Program-made: the position numbers and the translations under genes | Shown: positions 43,728 to 51,859 of the stretch, one piece after another | How positions within the stretch are numbered: position 1 is the stretch's first letter | Layout: every line of letters starts with the position of its first letter | Assembly (NCBI GenBank): GCA_963780805.1 | Contig: CAWADP010000003.1 | Location: 1 to 64,000 of the forward strand | Reading direction: 5' to 3' | Source of the DNA: JASHVB01 sp963780805 | GTDB taxonomy: Bacteria > Pseudomonadota > Alphaproteobacteria > Acetobacterales > Acetobacteraceae | DNA: 64,000 nucleotides | Notes under the pieces: model-generated | What the model was told of the DNA's origin: nothing | Database searches by the model: none | The model's input: only the letters and a program-made list of their open reading frames with translations

Positions 43728-44572
43728 CGGCGGTGGCGCCCCTGGCAGCGACTCTGCCGCCGGACGCGCGCCCGACCGGCAGTGCCGCGGAGCAATCCGC
43801 GACGGTGGCAGCGAACACGCTGGTCAACCCGGAGTACCGCCATCTGATCCTGCGCGCCGCACCTCCGGCCACCGATGCCGCGCCGGGACAGTTCTTTCAG
43901 CTTCTCTGCCCGGCCCTGCCCGGCGAGGCACCGTTCCTGCGCCGTCCGATGAGCGTCTATGGCGCCGATCCCGCCGCCGGCGAGGTCGCATTCCTCTACA
44001 AGGTCACCGGCGCTGGCACCGCCGGGCTGGCCACGCTCGAGCCCGGCGACACGCTGAACATCATGGGCCCGCTCGGCCGCGGCTTCACCCTGGATCCGGG
44101 GTGGCGATCGATCGCGGCCGTGGGCCGCGGTGCCGGCCTGGCGACACTGGGACCGCTGGCCCAGGCAGCGCAGGCGCGCGGCATCGCGGTCACCGCCATC
44201 TTGTCCGCGCGCCGCCCCGACCTGGTGGTGTCCGACGCGTTGTTTCGTGCCTGCGGTGCCAGCGTGATCGCCATCACCGATTCCGAGGGCACCAGCGGAC
44301 CGATGCACGTCGAACGCCTGCTGCGCCGGCTGATCGCGGAAGGTCGCTGCGACGCGTTCTTCACCTGCGGCTCCGCCCGGCTGCTGCTGGTGCAGCAACG
44401 CCTCGCGCACGAATTTGGCCTGCCCGGCCAGGTAGCGCTGGAGCAACAGATGGCGTGCGGCCTGGGGATGTGCTTCTGCTGCGTGCGGGAATTCAGGGTC
44501 GGCGGCGCCGTCGTGCATAAGCGCGTCTGCTGGGACGGCCCGGTGTTCGACCTGCTGGAGGCGCTGGCGTGA
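43724..44572 (+). CDS. pyrK: Dihydroorotate dehydrogenase electron-transfer subunit (PyrK-like)
   Basis: 282 residues, FNR-like flavoprotein. APGQFFQLLCP and FLRRPMSVYG form the FAD site; KVTGAGTAGLATLEPGD and NIMGPLGRGFTL follow. The NAD part has GRGAGLATLGPLAQAA in place of the usual GGGxGxAPL. The 2Fe-2S site is complete: Cys245, Cys250 and Cys253 in MACGLGMCFCC and a fourth Cys in VHKRVCWDGPVF. It passes electrons between PyrD and NAD. GTG 43724 overlaps the MFS stop, and its own stop overlaps pyrD (GTGA), so all are coupled. Confidence 0.9.
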   Translation: MTAVAPLAATLPPDARPTGSAAEQSATVAANTLVNPEYRHLILRAAPPATDAAPGQFFQLLCPALPGEAPFLRRPMSVYGADPAAGEVAFLYKVTGAGTAGLATLEPGDTLNIMGPLGRGFTLDPGWRSIAAVGRGAGLATLGPLAQAAQARGIAVTAILSARRPDLVVSDALFRACGASVIAITDSEGTSGPMHVERLLRRLIAEGRCDAFFTCGSARLLLVQQRLAHEFGLPGQVALEQQMACGLGMCFCCVREFRVGGAVVHKRVCWDGPVFDLLEALA

Positions 44573-45516
44573 CCGACCTCAGTGTCCGCATCGGCGACCT
44601 GGTCCTGGCGAACCCGGTGATGCCGGCGTCCGGCACCTTCGCCGAGGGGCTGGCACAGGTGGTGGATTTGAACCGCCTGGGCGCGCTGGTGACCAAAACG
44701 ATCACCCGCGAGCTGCGCGACGGCAACCCTCTGCCGCGCGTTGCGGAAACGCATGAGGGCATGCTGAACGCCATCGGCATTCCGTCGAAGGGCGTGCCGT
44801 ACTTCCTGGAACACACGCTGCCGGAAATGACGCGCTGGACACCGCCGTTGGTGGTCAGCATCTCGGCGCCGACGGTCGAGGGTTTCGCCGAACTGGCCGC
44901 CGAGATGGGCGTGCCGGGCGTGGCGGCGATCGAGGCCAACATCTCCTGCCCCAACATCGAGGAGGACGGCCGGGCCTTCGCCATGCGCCCGGCCTCCACA
45001 GCGGCGGTGGTTCGCGCCCTGCGCGCAGCGACGCGGCTGCCGCTGTGGGCGAAACTGACGCCGAATACGGGCGATATCGCCGAAGTGGCACTGGCGGCCG
45101 AGGCCGAGGGTGCGGATGTGCTGGTGGTCGCCAATACGATCCTGGGGATGGCGATCGACCTGGCCACGTTCCGGCCTCGGCTGGGCAACGTGATGGGCGG
45201 GCTGTCGGGACCGGCGATCAAGCCAATCGTGCTACGGCAGGTCTACCAGTGCGCGCGCCGGGTCCGCGTGCCGGTGATCGGCTGCGGCGGGATCACCACC
45301 GCCGAGGATGCGGCGGAATACATGCTGGCCGGTGCGGCGGCCGTGCAGGTAGGGACGGCCACATTCCTGCACCCCACGGCGATGGTGGCGATCATCGACG
45401 GTCTGGCGGCGTTCTGTGCCGCGCGCAACATCCCGCGGGTAGCCGAGCTGACCGGTGCCATGCGCCGCGAGGAGTTCGACGAGGCCGAGCTCGAATGGCT
45501 GGAGCCGACCTCGTGA
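44569..45516 (+). CDS. pyrD: Dihydroorotate dehydrogenase, class 1B-like catalytic subunit
   Basis: 315 residues, FMN TIM barrel. NPVMPASGTFAEG at the start, KTITRELRDGNPLPR, then EANISCPNIEEDG with the catalytic Cys characteristic of class 1, WAKLTPNTGD, NTILGMAID and GGLSGPAIKPIVLRQVY, and GCGGITTAEDAAEYMLAGA for the FMN phosphate. The adjacent PyrK makes this the NAD-linked, cytosolic type 1B, not the membrane quinone type usual in alphaproteobacteria. It can run dihydroorotate oxidation or, in fermenters, orotate reduction. Confidence 0.92.
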   Translation: MTDLSVRIGDLVLANPVMPASGTFAEGLAQVVDLNRLGALVTKTITRELRDGNPLPRVAETHEGMLNAIGIPSKGVPYFLEHTLPEMTRWTPPLVVSISAPTVEGFAELAAEMGVPGVAAIEANISCPNIEEDGRAFAMRPASTAAVVRALRAATRLPLWAKLTPNTGDIAEVALAAEAEGADVLVVANTILGMAIDLATFRPRLGNVMGGLSGPAIKPIVLRQVYQCARRVRVPVIGCGGITTAEDAAEYMLAGAAAVQVGTATFLHPTAMVAIIDGLAAFCAARNIPRVAELTGAMRREEFDEAELEWLEPTS

Positions 45517-46913
45517 GGCGGCAGGCGGAGGCAGCGAGCGGGTGGGGCAAGAAGAACAAGAAGGAAAGGACACCCCCTCCCCTTGAGGGTTCGGGCCGCG
45601 AAGCGGACCAAGGCCGGGGGGAGGAGGTGTCCTTTTCTGCTTCTTCTCCCCCCACGCCCTCCCCCGCCACCCTCGCCCAAACCCTCTTCGACCGCCTGCG
45701 GGCCGCCACCTCCGACGGAGTCGGCATCACCCGCGAGAGCTACGGCACGGGCGAATCCGTCGCCCTCGACATCGTGGAGGAGGAAGCCCGCGCGCGGGGC
45801 ATGGCCAGCGAACGCGACGCCGGTGCGAATTTGGTGATCACCCTCCCCGGCCGCGATCCCGCCCTGCCCTTCCTTGCCTGCGGCTCCCACCTCAATTCCG
45901 TCCCGCAGGGCGGTAACTACGACGGTGCCGCGGGGGTGATCGCCGGCCTCCTCGCCTTGTGCCGCCTGCGCGCCGAAGGCTTCGTCCCCGCCCGCACCAT
46001 CAAACTCTATGCCCTGCGCGGCGAGGAAAGTGCCTGGTTTGGCCGCGCCTACATCGGTTCCTCCGCCCTGTTCGGCAAACTTTCCGCCGACGACCTGGCG
46101 CTGCCGAACCTCGCCTCCGGCCGTCCGCTGATCGACTGCATGCGCGACACCGGCGTGGCTGTGGACCGCGTGGCTCGCGGCGAACCACTGCTGGACCCCG
46201 CCAACTTCGCCGCCTGGCTGGAACTGCACATCGAGCAAGGCCCCATCCTGGTCGCCCGCCACCTGCCCCTGGCCATCGTCACCGGCATCCGCGGCAATTT
46301 CCGCCACCGCGCCATCGAGTGCCTTGGCGAGGCAGGTCACTCCGGCACCATCCCCCGCTGGCTGCGCCACGACACCGTGTTTGCGACCGCCGAACTGATC
46401 ACCCGCCTGGACCGCCACTGGCGCACGCTACTGGAACGCGGGCGCGACCTGGTCATGACCACCGGCATCATCGGCACCGATCCGGCGGAGCATGCGCTCG
46501 CCCGCATCCCCGGCCGCCTGCGCTTCTCCTTCGAGGCGCGCAGCCAGAGTACCGAAACCCTGGAAGCCTTCTACGACCTGTTCTTGTCCGAATGCGCCGG
46601 CATCGCCGAGGAACGCGGCGTCCGTTTCGTCTTCGACCGCCGCCTGGATTCCGCCCCGGCACGGATGGACGACACCTGGATCGCCCGCCTGCGCGCCATC
46701 CTGCGCGCCATGGACCTGCCCGACGAGCCGATCCCGAGCGGCGCCGGCCACGATGCCTCGGTCTTCGCCAACGCCGGCATTCCCAGCGCCATGATCTTCG
46801 TGCGCAACGAGCACGGCTCGCACAACCCCGAGGAAGCCATGGCAATGGACGACTTCCTGCTCGGCGCGGACTTGCTCGGCCGCGCCCTGCGCGACGGGGC
46901 CGGACCCGCATGA
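45513..46913 (+). CDS. M20-family carbamoyl-amino-acid/ureido hydrolase within the orotate operon
   Basis: 466 residues. After an odd N terminus, CGSHLNSVPQGGNYDGAAGV, RGEESAWFGRAYIGS, LELHIEQGPIL, GEAGHSGTIP and SGAGHDASVF are the landmarks of the HyuC/AmaB/allantoate-amidohydrolase group, which split N-carbamoyl or ureido compounds using two metals. The motif 'GSHxD' reads GSHLN, an Asn where Asp is usual. GTG 45513 overlaps the pyrD stop. Residues about 12-45 (KKNKKERTPPP...) come from an embedded palindromic repeat. In this setting N-carbamoyl-aspartate is an attractive substrate (inferred); allantoate or N-carbamoyl amino acids are the alternatives. Confidence 0.85.
   Translation: MRRQAEAASGWGKKNKKERTPPPLEGSGREADQGRGEEVSFSASSPPTPSPATLAQTLFDRLRAATSDGVGITRESYGTGESVALDIVEEEARARGMASERDAGANLVITLPGRDPALPFLACGSHLNSVPQGGNYDGAAGVIAGLLALCRLRAEGFVPARTIKLYALRGEESAWFGRAYIGSSALFGKLSADDLALPNLASGRPLIDCMRDTGVAVDRVARGEPLLDPANFAAWLELHIEQGPILVARHLPLAIVTGIRGNFRHRAIECLGEAGHSGTIPRWLRHDTVFATAELITRLDRHWRTLLERGRDLVMTTGIIGTDPAEHALARIPGRLRFSFEARSQSTETLEAFYDLFLSECAGIAEERGVRFVFDRRLDSAPARMDDTWIARLRAILRAMDLPDEPIPSGAGHDASVFANAGIPSAMIFVRNEHGSHNPEEAMAMDDFLLGADLLGRALRDGAGPA
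45549..45645. repeat. Palindromic repeat inside the hydrolase reading frame
   Basis: Left arm AAGAAGAACAAGAAGGAAAG...ACACCCCCTCCCC and right arm GGGGAGGAGGTGTCC...TTCTGCTTCTT are imperfect inverted copies. The frame stays open across it, adding a Lys/Pro/Gly-rich stretch that homologues lack. Confidence 0.75.
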
Positions 46914-47752
46914 CCACGGCGCCCGATGACCCGACGCGCGATGCCGCGGCGGCCGAAGACGCTGCGACCGGCGCCACGCCGCTTCGTCATCCCGGCGAAA
47001 GCGGAGACCCGGGCAGCCTGGGTCACCGCTTGCGCGGGCATGACGAAGAAACCCGGCATGCGGCGCCGGAGGATCTCGGCGCGGCCACCGCACGGCTGCT
47101 GCTGACGGCCGGCGCCATCGCGTTCAGCCGTGAGCACCCGTTCATCCTCGCCGCCGGCTGGGCCAGCCCGGTCTATGTCGATTGCCGCCGCCTGATCGGC
47201 GAGCCGGCCGTGCGCCATGCTGTCACCGCCCTGGCCGTCGCCGCGCTGCGGCGCACGTTTGGGACGCCATTGCCGTTCGACGCCATCGCCGGCGCCGAGA
47301 CTGCCGGCATCCCCTGGGCCTGCTGGCTGGCCGACCGGTTGGACCTGCCATTGCGCTACGTGCGCAAGCGCGCCCTGGGGATCGGGCAGAATGCGCAGGT
47401 GGAAGGCGGCTCGGTGGACGGGCTACGCGTGCTGCTGGTCGATGACCTGACAACCGACGGCGGGAGCAAGGTAGCATTCACCCGCGGGCTGCGTTCGGCC
47501 GGCGCGACGGTGACCGACGCGCTCAGTCTGTTCTTTCACGGAACGTTTCCAGGCGCGGCGGAGCGGCTTGCCAGCCTGGAGCTGCGTCTGCACGCTTTGG
47601 CGACGTGGCGCGACGTGCTGGCGGTGGGGCGAGCCGATACCCTGTCCGCCACGGACCACGCGGAGCTGGAGCAATTTGTTGCCGATCCGGTGCGTTGGTC
47701 GGCCTCGCATGGCGGCCGGACAACGCCGATCGCGCCATCGCTGCGGCTGTAG
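46910..47752 (+). CDS. pyrE: Orotate phosphoribosyltransferase with an N-terminal insertion
   Basis: 280 residues, long for PyrE (about 215). From about residue 55: GAIAFSREHPFILAAGWASP (the substrate loop), IAGAETAGIPWA, YVRKRALGIGQNAQVEGG with the PRPP-site lysine, and LLVDDLTTDGGSK, the PRPP-binding signature. It attaches ribose phosphate to orotate, the fifth step of UMP synthesis. The first 55 residues include RHPGESGDPG and RLRGHDE, the translation of a palindromic repeat. ATG 46910 overlaps the hydrolase stop (ATGA). Confidence 0.9.
   Translation: MTTAPDDPTRDAAAAEDAATGATPLRHPGESGDPGSLGHRLRGHDEETRHAAPEDLGAATARLLLTAGAIAFSREHPFILAAGWASPVYVDCRRLIGEPAVRHAVTALAVAALRRTFGTPLPFDAIAGAETAGIPWACWLADRLDLPLRYVRKRALGIGQNAQVEGGSVDGLRVLLVDDLTTDGGSKVAFTRGLRSAGATVTDALSLFFHGTFPGAAERLASLELRLHALATWRDVLAVGRADTLSATDHAELEQFVADPVRWSASHGGRTTPIAPSLRL
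46982..47048. repeat. Palindromic repeat inside the pyrE reading frame
   Basis: CTTCGTCATCCCGGCGAAAG at the left and GCGCGGGCATGACGAAG at the right are inverted arms of the widespread 'GTCATCCCGGCGAAAGC' repeat type. It lies in frame near the 5' end of pyrE. Confidence 0.85.
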
Positions 47753-47935
47753 GCAGAACAGGCACTCACAGCGGACCGTTCTGGAGCAAGACTGGCGACG
47801 CAAGGCGTCCGATGGAAGTTGTTCCCGGTCGACCTGCCGCTGAAGCAAACCCGCGGTGTCATGTCAGCGCGCCAAATGGTTGACCCTCCGGCCTGACGTG
47901 CACCCGCTGTGTGATGGCCGGCGAAGACCGGCCGC

Positions 47936-48007
47936 CCAGGCTTCACTCCATCGCCAGGCTTCACTCCATCGCCAGGCTTCACTCCATCGCCAGGCTTCAC
48001 TCCATCG
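47936..48007 (+). repeat. 18-bp tandem repeat x4 copying the methyltransferase 3' end
   Basis: Four perfect copies of CCAGGCTTCACTCCATCG. The rightmost copy covers the last codons and the stop of the methyltransferase gene (minus strand CGATGGAGTGA), so each copy repeats its stop codon downstream. Confidence 0.92.
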
Positions 48008-48803
48008 CAAGTGCGGCGCCGCGGCGCAGGATCCCCTCGGCTTCCTCGGTGTAGCCACCGTCCGCCTTGTGCAGCACCAAACCGGGCAGCACCCGTAACG
48101 GCGCTCGGCCGCCCTTGGTGCCCTGCGTCAGGACCAGCTTCGCCGGGCGTCCAGGCTTCGGCCAAAGCGGCAGCACCGCGCGGGCGGGGCAGCCGGCCGC
48201 CGCCAGGGCCGCGAGGCACTCGGGCAGCGATGCGGCCGGCAGGACGAAGGTCAGCGTGCCGCGATGCCGCAGCGGCGTGGCCAGCGCCCGGGCCCAGCCG
48301 GCCAGCAGCCCCGGCGTGCCATGCTTCGCCCAGGCGCGGGCCGCCATAGGAGAGGGGGTACCCTCCGGAGCGTGATAGGGCGGATTGGCGAGTGCATGGT
48401 CGAAAACCTCCCCTCGCAGGTACAGCGAGGTCAGCGCCATGACATCGGCAGCCAGGAATGCCAGGCCAGCAGCGCGATTCGCCTGGGCATTACGGGTCGC
48501 CAGCGCAACCAAAGACGGTTCGCGTTCCACCCCGACGGCTCGCACGCCTGGAACACGTGCCGTCAGGCACAGCAGCGCCGCCCCGGCCCCGCTGCCGCCT
48601 TCCAGCACATGCTCTCCGCCACGCGCCGGGATGGCGGCAGCCAGCAACACCGGCTCGATGCCGCTGCGGAAACCGGCCCGTGGCTGCGCGTAGTGAACCT
48701 TGCCGCCGAGCAGGTGCCCGTCCGTCGTGCCAGGCGCGACAGTCGCGGTTGAGCCCGAAACAGTTGGGTCGGCAGACGGCACGTTGACCTCGTCCCCGGT
48801 CAT
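47997..48803 (-). CDS. tRNA1(Val) (adenine-37-N6)-methyltransferase-like (TrmN6/YfiC)
   Basis: 268 residues. DGHLLGGKVHYAQPRAGFRSGIEPVLLAA is the TrmN6 start; EGGSGAGAALLCLTARVPG is the SAM loop, GVEREPSLVALATRNAQAN the ribose-binding acidic strand, and DHALANPPYHAPEG the catalytic NPPY. The Rossmann core is complete. It methylates N6 of an adenine, in TrmN6 the tRNA position 37. The first 25 residues (TVSGSTATVAPGTT) are low complexity; a later start is possible but no better one was seen. Confidence 0.85.
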   Translation of the reverse strand: MTGDEVNVPSADPTVSGSTATVAPGTTDGHLLGGKVHYAQPRAGFRSGIEPVLLAAAIPARGGEHVLEGGSGAGAALLCLTARVPGVRAVGVEREPSLVALATRNAQANRAAGLAFLAADVMALTSLYLRGEVFDHALANPPYHAPEGTPSPMAARAWAKHGTPGLLAGWARALATPLRHRGTLTFVLPAASLPECLAALAAAGCPARAVLPLWPKPGRPAKLVLTQGTKGGRAPLRVLPGLVLHKADGGYTEEAEGILRRGAALAME

Positions 48804-49318
48804 GCTACCGCCTCCGCTGTAACGCCGCGGGATCGACTCGATGTGAAGCGCACGCCGCCGGGAAAGCCTTCAGGGTTTGCGGCTGGCCATGCCACCGCCA
48901 GCGCTTGAATCAAACCGGGCATTGCGACGAACGATCCATCGGTCCGGTCCACGCTGTGTGGGGTCGACTTCGGCCAGGCGCCGCAGGACGGCAAGCACGA
49001 CGTTGCCGGTTCAGCGCGCCAATGCCAGCCATCTTATTCGCCAAGCGCCTCACAGGGCGACATGGCCGGCGACCGCGTCGCCTCGTGCACCGCGCTCGTT
49101 CGTGCGAATGGCGCACGCCGCGACCGTTGGGTCACTTCGAGAGCGAACCCGGGTGCGACCCCGGGGAGCGAACCTGGGGGGCGAACCCGGCGCGACGAAC
49201 GGCATTTACCTCGTGTTCACTTCCATCGGTCAATACTCGGACGCTGGCACGGCACCGGACTGCCCAGCGCGGTGGTACCGCCGCATCGAGCGCATCCGGC
49301 ACAGTTTTGGAGACCGTC
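48804..49318. other. 515-bp divergent intergenic region
   Basis: Between the methyltransferase and chemoreceptor genes. No gene recognised. A GC-rich patch at 49140-49200 has three GCGAACC(C/T)GG-type units. GGAG stands 7 bases before the chemoreceptor ATG. Confidence 0.45.
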
Positions 49319-51028
49319 ATGCAGGCCTGGCGAAATCTTTCCATTGCCACCAAGGTCATCGCGGCCTTCGTGCTGATTTTCGTCGCCACCATCGCACTCG
49401 GACTGTTCGGCCTGTCGCGGACCGCCGCCGTCAACGGCAAGGCGGCCGAAGTCCGCGACAATTGGCTGCCATCCACCGCCGCGCTCGGCACCTTGGCCTT
49501 CGCAGTGGAGGAGTTCCGGGTCAGCGAATCCCGCCTCGTGATGTCCGCCGCGGTCAACAGCCAGAACGAGTTCGGCATCGACGCCAACGTCAAACTCCTG
49601 AATGCGGCGCATGAAGACGTAGACAAGGCCTATGCCAGCTACCAGCCACTCATCGCGGCAGGCACCGACGACGAGCGGCTGATGCAGGCGTTCGCCGATG
49701 CATGGATGAAACTCAAGGCAAGCACTGCCCGGACGGTTGACCTGGCGGGCCGCCATGAGGTGGACGCCATGTTGCATCAGTATCGCGGGGAGGACCGGAC
49801 CAACTACGAGGCCGCGACCAACGCCGTCCTCAAGGACATGAATTTCAACGCCAGCCAAGGCAAGCTCGCCGCCGAGGACGGCGAGGCCACCTACAACTTC
49901 GCGCGCATGCTGACCGTCGGCGCACTCGTGCTATGCGGCCTGCTCTGCATTGGTGCCGGTCTCGTGGTCGTGCGGAGCGTTGTCCGGCCACTGCGCCGCA
50001 TCACGGCAAGCGTCGAACGTCTGGCCGCGGGTGATCTCGAGGTCGCCGTCACCGGGACCGACCAGGCCGACGAGATCGGCATGCTGGCGCGCGGATTGGA
50101 TGTCTTCAAACGCAGCGCCGTCGAGGCCAAGCAGCTTGAGGCCGAGAAGGCTGCCGCGCAGGCCAACCGGGAGCGGCGAACTGCGGTGCTCGATGGGCTG
50201 CTGCGCGACTTTGAGGCCAGGGTCACCGCCCTGGCCAACCATCTCGCCAGCGGGTCCACCGAACTGGAAGCCACGGCACGCGCCATGACCGGCACCGCCG
50301 ATCGTACCAATCAGCAAGCCAACGCCGTCACCCGTGCGGCGGAAGAAGCCAGTACCGGCGTCCAGACAGTGGCGTCAGCCGCCGACGAGCTCACCGCGTC
50401 GATCCAGGAAATCAGCCGCCAGGTCGCGCAGTCGGCGAGCATCACCGGCAAGGCGGTGACTGAAGCACAAAGAACAGACGGCATCGTACGGGCCCTGGCC
50501 GAGGGCGCCGAGAAAATCGGCCAGGTGGTCGGCCTGATCAGCGATATTGCCGGCCAGACCAATCTGCTGGCGCTCAATGCAACCATCGAGGCCGCCCGCG
50601 CCGGCGACGCGGGCAAGGGGTTCGCCGTGGTGGCCTCGGAGGTGAAGAACCTGGCGACCCAGACATCGAAAGCCACCAGCGAGATCGGCACGCAGATCGG
50701 CCAGATTCAGGCCGCGACCAAGGAAGCGGTGGAAGCCATCCGCGGCATCGCCGCGACCATCACCGAAGTCAGCACGATTGCGGCCAGCATCGCCTCGGCC
50801 GTGGAAGAACAGGGCTCCGCCACTGCCGAAATTGCCCGCAATGTGCAGGAGACGGCACACGCGACCCAGCAGGTAACCGCGAATATCAGCGGGGTGGGCC
50901 AATCGGCCAATGAAACCGGCGCCGCCGCCAGCCAGGTGCTGAGTGCGGCCGGGGAACTATCGACGCACTCCGAGCATCTGTCGGGCGAAGTCAATAATTT
51001 CGTCGCGAAGCGTGCACGCGCTGCGTGA
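49319..51028 (+). CDS. Methyl-accepting chemotaxis protein
   Basis: 569 residues. Membrane helix 1 (VIAAFVLIFVATIALGLFGL), a four-helix-bundle periplasmic sensor of about 165 residues, membrane helix 2 (LTVGALVLCGLLCIGAGLVV), then HAMP (RPLRRITASVERLAAGDLEV). The cytoplasmic coiled coil has the hairpin tip IGQVVGLISDIAGQTNLLAL with EAARAGDAGKGFAVVASEV, the standard CheA/CheW contact. No CheR-tethering pentapeptide at the end. ATG 49319 has GGAG 7 bases upstream. The signal is unknown; no other che genes adjoin except the lone CheB-like gene 8 kb away. Confidence 0.93.
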   Translation: MQAWRNLSIATKVIAAFVLIFVATIALGLFGLSRTAAVNGKAAEVRDNWLPSTAALGTLAFAVEEFRVSESRLVMSAAVNSQNEFGIDANVKLLNAAHEDVDKAYASYQPLIAAGTDDERLMQAFADAWMKLKASTARTVDLAGRHEVDAMLHQYRGEDRTNYEAATNAVLKDMNFNASQGKLAAEDGEATYNFARMLTVGALVLCGLLCIGAGLVVVRSVVRPLRRITASVERLAAGDLEVAVTGTDQADEIGMLARGLDVFKRSAVEAKQLEAEKAAAQANRERRTAVLDGLLRDFEARVTALANHLASGSTELEATARAMTGTADRTNQQANAVTRAAEEASTGVQTVASAADELTASIQEISRQVAQSASITGKAVTEAQRTDGIVRALAEGAEKIGQVVGLISDIAGQTNLLALNATIEAARAGDAGKGFAVVASEVKNLATQTSKATSEIGTQIGQIQAATKEAVEAIRGIAATITEVSTIAASIASAVEEQGSATAEIARNVQETAHATQQVTANISGVGQSANETGAAASQVLSAAGELSTHSEHLSGEVNNFVAKRARAA

Positions 51029-51058
51029 GTTGTCGCGAGCGTACGCGCTGCGTGAGTC
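51002..51058 (+). repeat. Imperfect tandem duplication of the chemoreceptor 3' end
   Basis: GTCGCGAAGCGTGCACGCGC... (51002-51031) is repeated as GTCGCGAGCGTACGCGCTGC... (51032-51058). Both copies contain CTGCGTGAGT with the TGA stop. Confidence 0.8.
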
Positions 51059-51131
51059 ATGGAAGGGCGCGCTACAGCGAGCATTTCGCGCAATTCCTTG
51101 CTCTGCGTGGTCAAACGTGCGGTGGTCGGCT

Positions 51132-51362
51132 TCAGAGCGGATCGTAGCCGGGCTGCTTGTAGATCGTGTCGGACTTGCCTACGATGTCCGGCTTGTAGAC
51201 CGTTTCGACCCAGTCGTCTGATGCGACGTCTTCGATACCAACCGATACGGCTGTTTCCGCGCAATTCGCGGTGGCCATGATCGCTTTCGCGACTTCTTCA
51301 GCGATCTTCGCCTTCTGTTGCGCGGAGCGTCCGGGCAGCAGCTTTACGATCACATGCGGCAT
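51132..51362 (-). CDS. 4-oxalocrotonate tautomerase-like protein
   Basis: 76 residues. The start PHVIVKLLPGRSAQQKAKIA gives the catalytic Pro immediately after the cleaved Met. GIEDVASDDWVETVYKPDI is the second strand-helix of the beta-alpha-beta tautomerase fold. Tautomerases of this length (PptA-like) act on enols or dehalogenate small acids. It is the last gene of the LysR-linked cluster, 15 bases after the SDR remnant. Confidence 0.88.
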   Translation of the reverse strand: MPHVIVKLLPGRSAQQKAKIAEEVAKAIMATANCAETAVSVGIEDVASDDWVETVYKPDIVGKSDTIYKQPGYDPL

Positions 51363-51377
51363 TGTCTTGTTCTCCGT

Positions 51378-51611
51378 TCACATTTCCTGCCGCGTGGAGC
51401 GGAACAGGATCTCGTTGATGTCGACATCCTCGGGCTGGCTGATGGCGAAGGCAACCGTACGGGCGAATGAGTTGGCGGGGACGGGGATCGCCGCAGCCGC
51501 ATGGAAGCCGCGGACCGGTGCAGCGACGTCCGGATCAGTGATGGTGTCCGGCAGTTCCGTCGCCACCGCACCGAGTGAGACGACCGTCGCGCAGATGTTG
51601 TAAGGCTTCAT
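51378..51611 (-). pseudogene. C-terminal remnant of an SDR oxidoreductase
   Basis: 77 residues: KPYNICATVVSLGAVATELP corresponds to the strand-6 'PG' region of YdfG-like SDRs, with PG changed to LG, and NSFARTVAFAISQPEDVDIN is the usual end. The Rossmann domain and YxxxK are missing. Its ATG overlaps the DUF1127 stop (TAATG), so it may still be translated. A deletion has evidently joined the DUF1127 gene to the SDR tail. Confidence 0.75.
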
Positions 51612-51847
51612 TAGTCCGGCAGCGGTTTGAATATTGCGGCGGGCGCAAATTGATCAGCGCTACCGCGTGACCGGAACTCCGGCACCAGGCTCGGCTCGAA
51701 CAGACGGCTCATGTCGAGCCGGGTGATACCCATGTCGCTCAACTCGCGCGCGGGCATGGCCGCCAGCTCTCGTGTGGCGACGCGCCTCACCCGCGCCGCC
51801 CGCGAGTGAGCGGCAAAGGCCTTGAGAAGGCTGATCGTGCGTATGAT
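51611..51847 (-). CDS. DUF1127 small protein with a non-canonical ATC start
   Basis: 78 residues if read from ATC 51847: IRTISLLKAFAAHSRAARVR, then RELAAMPARELSDMGITRLD, the DUF1127 motif (arginine-rich helix and 'RELxDxGxxRxD'). AGGAGG stands 7 bases before the ATC, and the residue after it aligns with the second residue of homologues, so ATC occupies the place of ATG. The next usable start is GTG 51790, with no ribosome site. DUF1127 proteins bind RNA or affect phosphate and carbon regulation in alphaproteobacteria. It may be poorly expressed. Confidence 0.7.
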   Translation of the reverse strand: MIRTISLLKAFAAHSRAARVRRVATRELAAMPARELSDMGITRLDMSRLFEPSLVPEFRSRGSADQFAPAAIFKPLPD

Positions 51848-51859
51848 TGTGGCTCCTCC

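Noticed and set aside
45045..46913. Longer hydrolase starting at 45045
   Set aside because: The first 156 codons lie inside pyrD in another frame and have no likeness; GTG 45513 fits the GTGA overlap pattern of the operon.
47936..48007. 18-bp array considered as a minisatellite-type CRISPR
   Set aside because: Perfect head-to-tail copies without spacers; it duplicates a gene end.
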